A stretch of 7,142 nt of DNA from an uncultured Pseudomonadota bacterium (GCA_949295395.1 CASFLB010000065.1:1-7142); one strand, 5' to 3'; counted from the stretch's first letter, positions 1 through 6,077 are shown. Made by a program: numbers and translations. Notes: generated from the sequence alone by a model not told the origin.

Positions 1-55
1 GGTTGATAAAACAAAATCTCTCTTTGTTGATAAAAAACATTAGGAGCCTCATGCT

Positions 56-610
56 ATGCCAAATGAGAAAAAAGGAATGGTTTTAGAGAGCGCTTATCTT
101 TTTAACAAGCCCTGGTTGACCGTGCGCAAAGATAAAATACGGTTAGCCAATGGGATTATCATTCCTGATTATTATGTATTGGAATATCCAAACTGGGTAA
201 ATATTTTGGCTATCACCAAAGATAAAAAATTTTTAATGATACGTCAGTATCGGCATGGTTCTCAAACCACAAATTATGAACTTTGCGGCGGATGTGTTGA
301 CGAAGAAGACTCGTCTCCTCTTGAGGCCGCCAAACGCGAACTTTTGGAAGAAACCGGCTTTGGCAACGGTGTTTGGCGTCCCAACCTTAAACTTTCGGCC
401 AATCCGAGCACCTCAAATAACTGGACTTATAATTTTATTGCCGAAGATGTTGAACCTCTTCGGCCGCAGCATCTTGATGGCGGTGAAGATATTTCCGTTC
501 ACCTTCTTGACCTTAAAACAGTTATCAACCTTTTGAAAAACAACGAAATCATCCAATCCATTCACGCTTGTGCCTTATGGAAGTATTTGGCTGAAAATCA
601 TTTGATTTAG
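56..610 (+). CDS. Nudix hydrolase, ADP-ribose/ADP-sugar pyrophosphatase-like
   Basis: This 184-residue protein belongs to the Nudix superfamily, which cleaves nucleoside diphosphates linked to another moiety using Mg2+ or Mn2+. The Nudix box lies at about residues 78-102: GG at 78-79, then AAKRELLEETGF at 91-102, with the catalytic REXXEE core as R94, E95, E98 and E99. Length and the N-terminal beta-rich half (about 1-60, with an IRQYRHG strand at 62-68) resemble ADP-ribose or ADP-sugar pyrophosphatases, but the substrate cannot be read from sequence. The first glutamate of the textbook box (G-x5-E-x7-REUXEE) is replaced, because the loop reads CVDEEDSS with one extra residue; such loop variants occur in the family. 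ATG at 56 has AGGAG at 42-46, nine bases upstream; an ATG at 51 is out of frame. Downstream there is a 97-base gap, so it may be transcribed alone. Confidence 0.9.
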   Translation: MPNEKKGMVLESAYLFNKPWLTVRKDKIRLANGIIIPDYYVLEYPNWVNILAITKDKKFLMIRQYRHGSQTTNYELCGGCVDEEDSSPLEAAKRELLEETGFGNGVWRPNLKLSANPSTSNNWTYNFIAEDVEPLRPQHLDGGEDISVHLLDLKTVINLLKNNEIIQSIHACALWKYLAENHLI

Positions 611-637
611 GCCCTAAATTTCAACTGAATTTTTTTA
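605..637 (+). terminator. Weak AT-rich palindrome and T-run after the Nudix gene
   Basis: A perfect 7-base inverted repeat, ATTTAGG (605-611) and CCTAAAT (613-619), overlaps the TAG stop. It is followed by a second weak AT hairpin and a T-run at 630-636. The loop of the first palindrome is a single base, so only an inner five-base stem could form, and the stems are AT-rich. It may terminate weakly or be chance in AT-rich DNA. Confidence 0.25.
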
Positions 638-666
638 TTAAAATTTAATATTTTTTGTTGTATAAT
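638..666 (+). promoter_or_regulatory. Predicted sigma-70-type promoter of the amidohydrolase gene
   Basis: An exact TATAAT stands at 661-666. Seventeen bases upstream is TTAAAA (638-643), matching four of six positions of the TTGACA -35 consensus. Transcription would start near 673, giving a leader of about 35 bases before the GTG at 708. This supports the Nudix and amidohydrolase genes being separate transcription units, although read-through is possible. Confidence 0.5.
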
Positions 667-695
667 GTGCAACCAAGAGTGTTTTTTTGTTGCAC

Positions 696-700
696 AGGAG
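696..700 (+). promoter_or_regulatory. Shine-Dalgarno site that fixes the GTG start at 708
   Basis: AGGAG at 696-700 lies seven bases before GTG 708. The open frame also contains TTG at 687, but that codon is upstream of this site and has no ribosome-binding sequence of its own, so the GTG is preferred. Confidence 0.8.
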
Positions 701-707
701 TTTTGCC

Positions 708-1595
708 GTGGCCGAAAATAAAATTAACTTTAAGGTTAATTATAAAAAACTTGACATCTGCGAAGAGTATAACACCAAGAATATTCTTTATCCTTTATTG
801 TTAGCCTCCCCTCATAGCGGACAGGTCTTTCCTCATGAATTTCTTGAAAGCGTCAAAATGCCGCTTGAGGAGTTGCGCAGTAATGAAGACTCCTTTGTCG
901 ATGAGCTTCTTCTTCCGGCTTCTGAGTGTGGAATTCCGCTCTTGAGCATGAATATATCTCGCGCCTTTATTGATGTAAACCGCGACAAAATCGAAATTGA
1001 CCCTCAAATGTATTATAATTTTCCGCCCACATCCGATATTCAAGCCGGTATTCGTTGCCGTGTCGGTTTAGGCGTTGTTCACCGTATTAATGCTGAACGA
1101 AAAAATATCTATGACGGTCTTCTTAACTACGACGAGGTTCAGGAGCGAATCGCTTATGTGTATGATGTGTATCACAAGCGGTTGGCGCAACTTATCAGCA
1201 CTATTTCACAAAAATTTGGCTTTTGCTTTGTTTTAGATGGGCACTCCATGCCTTCTAAAATCTGTTCTGTTATGCAAGAAGATAAGCCCATTCATTTTTG
1301 TATCGGAACCTTGTTTGACCAAAGTTGTCCGACTGAAATCAGCGTTTTTCTCGAAAACGCTCTTTCGGCTCATGGCTATAAAGTTGTTATGAACTGCCCC
1401 TATTCCGGCGCCTTTACAACATTTAATTATTGCCAGCCAAGAAAAAACATCTATACCTTGCAACTTGAGATTAATCGTGGGCTTTATATGGATGAATCTG
1501 TGCACAAAAAAAATAATAATTTTCATACTGTTAGCAATGATTTATCGTCTGTTATAACCGCCTTTGCAAAATTTTTGCTGGATTTTAAAAAATAA
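708..1595 (+). CDS. N-formylglutamate amidohydrolase family protein
   Basis: This 295-residue protein belongs to the N-formylglutamate amidohydrolase family (FGase, the HutG-type deformylase), zinc-dependent enzymes that release formate from N-formyl-L-glutamate, the last step of one histidine-degradation route. Visible family signatures are SPHSG at 34-38, NISRAFIDVNR at 82-92, DGHSMPS from 177 (H179), NCPYSG at 229-234 and QLEINR at 252-257. Histidines 36 and 179 and E254 are the likely metal and catalytic residues. The protein is cytoplasmic, with no signal peptide. GTG at 708 is chosen for its Shine-Dalgarno spacing; the frame stays open seven codons further upstream. No hut genes are nearby, so histidine catabolism is not supported by context. 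Related family members act on other N-formyl or N-acyl amino acids, so the family call is firm and the substrate open. Confidence 0.88.
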   Translation: MAENKINFKVNYKKLDICEEYNTKNILYPLLLASPHSGQVFPHEFLESVKMPLEELRSNEDSFVDELLLPASECGIPLLSMNISRAFIDVNRDKIEIDPQMYYNFPPTSDIQAGIRCRVGLGVVHRINAERKNIYDGLLNYDEVQERIAYVYDVYHKRLAQLISTISQKFGFCFVLDGHSMPSKICSVMQEDKPIHFCIGTLFDQSCPTEISVFLENALSAHGYKVVMNCPYSGAFTTFNYCQPRKNIYTLQLEINRGLYMDESVHKKNNNFHTVSNDLSSVITAFAKFLLDFKK

Positions 1596-1695
1596 ATGTG
1601 TTATAACCTTTTTTGAATTGTTAATAAATAGTTAAATATGACTATAACATAAGGTTGTCCTGATTTGTGTTTCGAACAGCCTTTCGTGTAAACCT

Positions 1696-1719
1696 AACCC
1701 CAGTTATCTGGTGTTTTTT
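1696..1719 (+). terminator. Candidate Rho-independent terminator after the amidohydrolase
   Basis: The left arm 1696-1703 pairs with 1708-1715 around a TTAT loop (1704-1707). Seven of eight pairs form, with one C/T mismatch (1699/1712), and a T-run follows at 1714-1719. The stem is short, so efficiency may be modest. Its place about 100 bases past the amidohydrolase stop and ahead of the next promoter is sensible. Confidence 0.45.
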
Positions 1720-1746
1720 GATTTTAAGCCGTTAAGCAAATTGAAA

Positions 1747-1763
1747 TTGGCATTGTGATTGCA
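1747..1763 (+). promoter_or_regulatory. Candidate sigma-54 (-24/-12) promoter of the transglycosylase operon
   Basis: TTGGCA at 1747-1752 and TTGCA at 1759-1763 match the RpoN consensus TTGGCAC-N5-TTGCA except that the C after GGCA is T. The GG (1749-1750) and GC (1761-1762) dinucleotides are separated by exactly 10 bases, the strict spacing of this promoter class. Transcription would begin near 1774, about 27 bases before ATG 1801. No activator-binding sites are recognised and no rpoN gene is in view, so this is a sequence-only prediction. Confidence 0.4.
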
Positions 1764-1800
1764 TAAGGGATGTTTGTGGCTTAGCTGGGGGAACAGAGGG

Positions 1801-2532
1801 ATGCGACATTTCGTATCAAAATTTTTTATGTTATTACTTTTGCTGTTGCTGTTGATTCAGCCGGTTCAAGCTAAGCCTTTTATGGGCATTGATGAAGCTT
1901 TTATCTGTCAGACCGCTGCCGAAAAATTTGAAAAAGAATATCAAATTAAGGAGCACCTGCTTGAAACCATCACTACCGTTGAAACCGGTCGCTGGAATCA
2001 AGAGCACAAACAGACTTTGGCATGGCCATGGACTGTCAACGCTCTCGGTAAGGGGCATTATTATTCCTCTAAAGCGGAGGCCGTTAAGGCGGTTAAAGCT
2101 TTACAAGCAAAGGGCGTTAAAAGTATAGATGTCGGTTGTATGCAAATCAACCTGATGTATCATGGTAAGGAATTTAAGTCTGTTGAAGAGGCCCTCGACC
2201 CTTACAAAAACGTCGAGTACGGCGCGAAATTTTTGAAAAAGCTTTACAAAAAGCGTGGGAATGACTGGTTTAAAGCGGCTATGGCTTATCATTCCGGTGT
2301 TTTGAAAAAAGCTTTGCGCTATAAGAAGAAAATTGTTGTCGCTTACGACAAAGTTAAGAAAAATGCTCAACTCGCTTCGCTTAAAGCTGATGAGGTTCAG
2401 GTTGCAAAGTCAACAAAGCTTGAAGCACAGGCTTTAACTTCAGCTCAGACTGAAAAAAATTCTCCTGCTGAAAAAGCTAATGCTTGGCGAGAAAGTAAGC
2501 TTTCTGACTATCGAAACAGAAAGGTTCAATAA
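1801..2532 (+). CDS. Exported lytic transglycosylase with SLT domain
   Basis: This 243-residue protein carries a goose-lysozyme-like SLT fold that cleaves peptidoglycan glycan strands to 1,6-anhydro-muropeptides in the periplasm. Residues 1-24 form a signal peptide: basic start, a run of eight leucines at 11-18, and a likely cut after VQA at 22-24. The catalytic glutamate is E61 in ETGRW (61-65). WPWT at 75-78, GCMQINL at 112-118 and AYHS at 162-165 are the usual SLT follow-on motifs. From about 170 the tail is Lys/Ala/Gln-rich and probably helical. There is no cysteine after the leader, so it is not a lipoprotein. ATG 1801 gives the clean signal peptide; GGGGGA at 1787-1792 is a weak ribosome site. 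In-frame TTG codons at 1759 and 1774 would add a non-leader extension, and the first overlaps the predicted promoter. Downstream genes follow closely. Confidence 0.88.
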   Translation: MRHFVSKFFMLLLLLLLLIQPVQAKPFMGIDEAFICQTAAEKFEKEYQIKEHLLETITTVETGRWNQEHKQTLAWPWTVNALGKGHYYSSKAEAVKAVKALQAKGVKSIDVGCMQINLMYHGKEFKSVEEALDPYKNVEYGAKFLKKLYKKRGNDWFKAAMAYHSGVLKKALRYKKKIVVAYDKVKKNAQLASLKADEVQVAKSTKLEAQALTSAQTEKNSPAEKANAWRESKLSDYRNRKVQ

Positions 2533-2557
2533 GTTCTAAAGCTGTCCGGTTTTACTT

Positions 2558-4063
2558 ATGAGAGAGGCTCTTAAAAAAATAGGTCTTTATTGGCAGCCCC
2601 TCGGGGGGAATAATCCGGACCAGATTAGTGGGCATTGTTATCGTTATACCGATATTCGTTCCGCCGGCAGAAACGGACAGAAATCGTCCGTTTCTTTGCT
2701 GGTGGATTTAGGTAAGTTTGATAATTATCAAGCCTTAGGCGTTAAAAATGCTACCGCGGCCGTTCCGGATATTCGCGAGATTTTGGCTGACAAGAAAAAT
2801 GCTCCTCAAGCTCTTCTTTTAACCCATTCGCATCCTGATCATCTTAACGGAATTATTCATTACCTTAAAGCCGGATATCGTCTTCCGCCCGTATATGGCG
2901 GAAAATATACCCTCATGATTCTTTATGATTTGTTGTGCGAATTTAATATTCCTCGACGCTTGTGGCCCAAATTTCATGTCATTAGGGCCGGAGATAAGTT
3001 CACTTTCGGAAGTTTAAGCGTCGATGTTGTTTCTTCGTCCCATACTTGTTTTGACAGCTTCGGTTTTCTGATTTCTTCTCAAGATGTGTGCGTCTATCAT
3101 ACCGGCGATATGAAAATTGATCAAACAACTTGCTTTCGCAAATCAACCGACCTGAAGATGCTGAAGCAAGCGGCATCAAAAATTGATTATGTGGTTGCTG
3201 ATTTTTACGGTATAAGCTCTGATGGTTTAGCCGTGCAAGAGCGTTCGACTTATCTTAGATTAGTCCACTTAATACAAAGTGTTCAAAAAAATAAGATCTT
3301 CATTCCGGTTTATCCAACACACCCTGAGATGTATTTGATTGCTTTTATGGCAGCGCTCAAATGCAAAAAAAATGTTGTTTTCTACGGTAATGTTGACTTT
3401 TTTACTTATCTTAAAATGGTGGTTGACTATGGGCTTTCTTTTGAAAACATGGCAAAGAATCGAATAAAAGTTTCCTATTCCCATGATAAAGAGGCACTAC
3501 TGCCCTTAAAAGATGATTATGTCGTTATCGGAACATTTAACGAGTTACCTGATGTTTTCGAAGCAAATCGAAAAAATTCTTTCGGAATTATTACGGCCTC
3601 AACATTTTTTAATCCGCTTAAAGGGCAATTTAACCTTCATAATATAAAATTTGTTACCGTTGATGATTATCCCGAACTTCAGGGATATGGGCATGCCTTT
3701 TGGGGCGATGTTGAAAAACTTAATCAAACCCTTGAACAAAAGGCTTGTTTTATTCCGACCCATTGTCCGGTTTTTATGATTGATGATGTACGCGAGCTGG
3801 CACAAACTTGCGATGTTAGGCTTTTGCCTCAGACTCCCCAAAACAACCAGATTTTCCGCTTGGAAAAGGAGCGCGCTTCTTTGGCCTTTTCTGCTCCGGC
3901 AAAATGGCTTGCGGTTGTCTATAATTCTCCCGATAGCGCTTTCTTTACAGAAGTCTTACAAAAACCAACCTCGGGAAAAGGTTTTTTGAAAAGAACAATC
4001 AGTCGAAAACGCTGTCAAAAGAAATTTAAGAGTTTTATGATAAAACGAAAAAAAAGAAAATAA
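2558..4063 (+). CDS. Divergent beta-CASP metallo-beta-lactamase protein, RNase J-like
   Basis: This 501-residue cytoplasmic protein has the metallo-beta-lactamase two-zinc site: D50 in LVDLG, HSHPDH at 90-95 (H90, H92, D94, H95), H162 in SSSHT and D184 in HTGD. It also shows the probable beta-CASP motifs of nucleic-acid-processing relatives: acidic D215 in VADFYG (motif A), H379 in GYGHA (motif B) and H402 in PTHCP (motif C). RNase J is the nearest family I recognise, but the usual ESTN and PVHGE motif forms are missing, so a paralogue or separate subfamily is likely; RNA cleavage is inferred. The last 30 or so residues are strikingly Lys/Arg-rich and may bind RNA. It starts 25 bases after the transglycosylase stop with no visible Shine-Dalgarno site. 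ATG 2558 is the only start in frame after the stop codon at 2537, so it depends on coupling or weak initiation. Confidence 0.75.
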   Translation: MREALKKIGLYWQPLGGNNPDQISGHCYRYTDIRSAGRNGQKSSVSLLVDLGKFDNYQALGVKNATAAVPDIREILADKKNAPQALLLTHSHPDHLNGIIHYLKAGYRLPPVYGGKYTLMILYDLLCEFNIPRRLWPKFHVIRAGDKFTFGSLSVDVVSSSHTCFDSFGFLISSQDVCVYHTGDMKIDQTTCFRKSTDLKMLKQAASKIDYVVADFYGISSDGLAVQERSTYLRLVHLIQSVQKNKIFIPVYPTHPEMYLIAFMAALKCKKNVVFYGNVDFFTYLKMVVDYGLSFENMAKNRIKVSYSHDKEALLPLKDDYVVIGTFNELPDVFEANRKNSFGIITASTFFNPLKGQFNLHNIKFVTVDDYPELQGYGHAFWGDVEKLNQTLEQKACFIPTHCPVFMIDDVRELAQTCDVRLLPQTPQNNQIFRLEKERASLAFSAPAKWLAVVYNSPDSAFFTEVLQKPTSGKGFLKRTISRKRCQKKFKSFMIKRKKRK

Positions 4064-4076
4064 AAACGAGGATGTT

Positions 4077-4811
4077 ATGGAAAAATATGTAAAAAAATAT
4101 TCACTCCGTAGTTATGAATGTGACCGCAACAAAAAACTCCGTCTTGTTACTCTGATGAACATCTTTCAAGACATTGCCGATGAACATGCGACCCAAATGG
4201 GCTTGGGAATTGCTTATTGCCTGGAACATGGATTTGCTTGGGTCGGAAGCAATTATCATATTTTTATAAACCAAAAACCAAAGATTCATGAACAAATAAC
4301 ACTTAAAACATGGCCGGCCGAAGCTAAAAAACTTGTTGCTGTTCGTGATTTTGAGCTTTTGGGCGAAAATGGCGAATCCTTAATTAAAGCTGCCAGCCAA
4401 TGGGTGCTGATTAATATTGAAAGCAAGCGCCCCGTTCCCTTGCTTGAAAACCTGCCGCAATATGAGGCATTGAATGAAAATATCGTTAATCCTGAATTTG
4501 CAAAACTTCCCGAACTTGAGTATGTTGATTTGGAAACACGCTTTAAAATACGTTTTGATGATATTGATTTTAATAAACACGTCAATAATTCTATTTACCC
4601 TTTATGGGCTAGTGAATCGGTTCCTGAAGAGTGGTCACTCAAAAAAGATATCCGAGAGATTGAGATTTCATTTAAAAAAGAAGGTCTGTTTGGCGAAAAT
4701 GTTAAGGTGCAGACGCAGCTTATGCATGATGAAATCTCCTTGCACAGCATTCGTTCAACAATTGATGACCGTGAACTGGCAAAAGTTAGAATCCATTGGA
4801 TTGAGGCCTAA
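4077..4811 (+). CDS. Acyl-ACP thioesterase (FatA/FatB-like)
   Basis: This 244-residue protein matches the bacterial/plant acyl-ACP thioesterase family, which hydrolyses acyl-acyl carrier protein to free fatty acid and ends chain elongation. It has the double hot-dog layout: a first unit at about 1-135 with the RSYECDRNKKLRL opening and NIFQDIADEHA helix, and a second unit from about 150. The active-site stretch is D164, N166 and H168 within DFNKHVNN, followed by E180 in WASES, matching the D-x-N-x-HVNN pattern of FatB enzymes. There is no transit or signal peptide, so it is cytosolic. GAGGA at 4068-4072 sits four bases before ATG 4077. It lies 13 bases behind the beta-CASP gene and is almost certainly cotranscribed. 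Its TAA stop interlocks with the mntP stop on the other strand. Chain-length preference cannot be read. Confidence 0.88.
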   Translation: MEKYVKKYSLRSYECDRNKKLRLVTLMNIFQDIADEHATQMGLGIAYCLEHGFAWVGSNYHIFINQKPKIHEQITLKTWPAEAKKLVAVRDFELLGENGESLIKAASQWVLINIESKRPVPLLENLPQYEALNENIVNPEFAKLPELEYVDLETRFKIRFDDIDFNKHVNNSIYPLWASESVPEEWSLKKDIREIEISFKKEGLFGENVKVQTQLMHDEISLHSIRSTIDDRELAKVRIHWIEA

Positions 4812-5377
4812 GCCGCGCCGGAAAGATGTTCTATTAACACTTTGCATCCGAGGCTAATTAAAATTAACCCCGAAATTATCTCCATATATTTTATCGGAAC
4901 CCGCTTAAACATCCGGCAGAAATTAAAGCCAATGGCGGCATTGATAAAAGTTATTGCCCCAATCATCATAGCGCTTGACCAAACCGGAGCCTTCATAAAA
5001 TAAAGCATGGAGCCAGAGACAAAAGCATCGATTGAGGTTGCCAGCCCAATAAAAAATAAAACCTTTAGACTTAAAAGTTTAGAGAGTTTTGGTTCGCAGT
5101 CGCCTTCTTTAAAAGCTTCAGCGACAATCTTAATCCCAAGTACCAAAAACACAAAAAAGGCAATCCAATGATCAATCGCTTCAATATGCTGATAAATTGA
5201 ACGCGCGCCATACCAGCCCAAAACCGGCATAATAAATTGTCCCAAACCTGTTGCTGTTCCTAATTTTAAGGCGGCTTTACCTTTCCCTTTCTTAATAATC
5301 AATCCATAAGAAAAAGAGACAACAAAGGCATCAACCGATAAGGCTAAAGCCAAAAGAAAAATATCAAATAAACTCAT
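4808..5377 (-). CDS. mntP: Manganese efflux pump MntP
   Basis: This 189-residue inner-membrane protein exports Mn2+ and protects against manganese excess. It has about six hydrophobic segments arranged as two related halves, each with a conserved acidic motif: LALSVDAF with D16 and GLATSIDAF with D117, the repeated SxDAF signature of MntP (formerly YebN). Length agrees with the family. The open frame begins with GTG at 5380-5378, but GGAG (5386-5383 on the minus strand) is five bases before ATG 5377 and only two before the GTG, so ATG is chosen. The predicted promoter lies immediately upstream and leaves a very short leader. Its stop overlaps the thioesterase stop, so the 3' ends converge with no room for a terminator. 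Confidence 0.92.
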   Translation of the reverse strand: MSLFDIFLLALALSVDAFVVSFSYGLIIKKGKGKAALKLGTATGLGQFIMPVLGWYGARSIYQHIEAIDHWIAFFVFLVLGIKIVAEAFKEGDCEPKLSKLLSLKVLFFIGLATSIDAFVSGSMLYFMKAPVWSSAMMIGAITFINAAIGFNFCRMFKRVPIKYMEIISGLILISLGCKVLIEHLSGAA

Positions 5378-5382
5378 CACAA

Positions 5383-5386
5383 CTCC
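5383..5386 (-). promoter_or_regulatory. Shine-Dalgarno site that decides the mntP start
   Basis: GGAG on the minus strand is followed by five bases and then ATG (5377-5375). The preceding GTG codon (5380-5378) would be only two bases away, too close for normal initiation. Confidence 0.7.
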
Positions 5387-5400
5387 ATTTTGTTATTTGC

Positions 5401-5429
5401 GTTGTAATGAATGGTGACGCCTTTGTCAA
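5401..5429 (-). promoter_or_regulatory. mntP: Predicted sigma-70 promoter of mntP
   Basis: Read on the minus strand, a perfect TTGACA (5429-5424) is followed by a 17-base spacer and TACAAC (5406-5401), four of six bases of the -10 consensus. Transcription would begin near 5394, leaving a leader of roughly 17 bases before ATG 5377. That is too short for the yybP-ykoY manganese riboswitch that precedes mntP in some bacteria. Any manganese control would have to act through a protein at the promoter, and no MntR box is recognised. Confidence 0.6.
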
Positions 5430-5450
5430 TCTTAAATTCTTTTATTGACA
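5424..5450. repeat. Inverted repeat spanning the two divergent -35 boxes
   Basis: TGTCAAT at 5424-5430 and ATTGACA at 5444-5450 are perfect 7-base inverted copies separated by 13 bases. Six of the seven bases in each arm are the -35 hexamers of the divergent promoters, so the symmetry may simply reflect two good -35 boxes. It could equally serve as a shared regulator site. Confidence 0.5.
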
Positions 5451-5473
5451 TAAAACAGATATTTCTTTATTTT
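5445..5473 (+). promoter_or_regulatory. Predicted sigma-70 promoter of the 5508 gene
   Basis: A perfect TTGACA (5445-5450) is followed by 17 bases and TATTTT (5468-5473), four of six bases of the -10 consensus. Transcription would begin near 5480, giving a leader of about 28 bases. The -35 box is 15 bases from the divergent mntP -35 box. Confidence 0.5.
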
Positions 5474-5507
5474 AACCGACGGAAAATTATTATTAATTTT
5501 AAATATT

Positions 5508-6071
5508 ATGGATAGACTTCAAAAATTAGATGCGTATGTTTCAAAATTGGGACTTTCGCAACAAGAATTGGAAAATTGGGTTCTTTCGCGAATTAAAGCC
5601 TCTCATGAACCACTTATTTTGACCGCTCTTCCGATAGTTTATAAACGCTTGCAAGAGTTTTATGTTTTGAGTGGCTTGGATATGACGCGTAAAGATGATG
5701 TTTGGGGGTGGTTGCTTCCTTCAAATGTTCTTATGAAAAAAGAAAAAGGAGCACCTTCTGAAGAGGAAATGATGACATGGCATGGTGTCAAAAGCTACGC
5801 CGAGGCTCATGTTTTTAATGGGAAAATCGGTCACCTACCTTATTCTGACCGTCTTGTCAAAATTTGGCTCCCCGAAATTGTTATTAAAGCTCGCTCAACC
5901 GCAATGACGCTTAACGAAAACGGGATTAAAGCCGATGATGAGAGTATGAGTGCTTGCTGGTGTGCCGAAGAAAAGATGAGTAACTGCGCTCAAACCTTCG
6001 TTCTTTATAGTAGTCAAGTAAGTTTAGGCTATAAATCGTATGATGTGGATCGTATTCTTCTCCAATTCTAA
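5508..6071 (+). CDS. Hypothetical protein, possible diverged DUF1566/Lcl_C-like C-terminus
   Basis: I do not recognise this 187-residue protein with confidence. It has no signal peptide or membrane segment. Residues 1-60 look helical and charged, followed by a Trp-containing stretch with WGWLLP at about 66-71. Two short patches resemble the C-terminal domain of the neighbouring Cys-rich protein: LP at 110-111 and WCAEE at 151-155, then an Ala-rich turn, K171-region lysine and a terminal ILLQF. The LP-to-W distance is 41 residues here and about 36 there, so a distant shared fold is possible but unproven. Cysteines cluster at 150, 152 and near 160. ATG 5508 has no clear Shine-Dalgarno sequence, being preceded by an AT-only stretch. 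It has its own predicted promoter and ends just before a strong terminator, so it is a single-gene unit. Confidence 0.7.
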   Translation: MDRLQKLDAYVSKLGLSQQELENWVLSRIKASHEPLILTALPIVYKRLQEFYVLSGLDMTRKDDVWGWLLPSNVLMKKEKGAPSEEEMMTWHGVKSYAEAHVFNGKIGHLPYSDRLVKIWLPEIVIKARSTAMTLNENGIKADDESMSACWCAEEKMSNCAQTFVLYSSQVSLGYKSYDVDRILLQF

Positions 6072-6077
6072 TTCATC

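Larger units (their letters stand above)
1596..1800. other. 205-base intergenic region upstream of the transglycosylase
   Basis: There is no credible gene here. From left to right it holds an AT-rich stretch with TATAAC twice (1602-1607 and 1643-1648) and an AACCTT/AAGGTT inverted pair (1605-1610 and 1651-1656). A candidate terminator follows at 1696-1719, and then a candidate -24/-12 promoter at 1747-1763. The length and the promoter at its end suggest it is the control region of the following operon. Confidence 0.5.

Noticed and set aside
2..35. 10-base direct repeat GTTGATAAAA at 2-11 and 26-35 upstream of the Nudix gene
   Set aside because: It is AT-rich, short and at the window edge; it could be an operator but there is no further support.
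687..707. Longer amidohydrolase start at TTG 687
   Set aside because: The good Shine-Dalgarno site AGGAG (696-700) lies downstream of it and is well spaced for GTG 708.
1759..1800. Longer transglycosylase start at TTG 1759 or TTG 1774
   Set aside because: The added residues precede and spoil a textbook signal peptide starting at ATG 1801, and 1759 lies within the predicted promoter.
1828..1855. Short TTGCTG repetition in the leucine run of the signal peptide as a phase-variation tract
   Set aside because: Only about two and a half copies are present, in six-base units that keep the frame, so switching is unlikely.
4024..4063. A-runs at the end of the beta-CASP gene as a programmed frameshift site
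   Set aside because: They fall in the last few Lys/Arg codons. Slippage would change only the tail end, and no downstream stimulatory structure or continuing frame of interest is visible.
5378..5507. yybP-ykoY manganese riboswitch upstream of mntP
   Set aside because: The predicted promoter leaves a leader of about 17 bases and I see none of the conserved motif in the gap.
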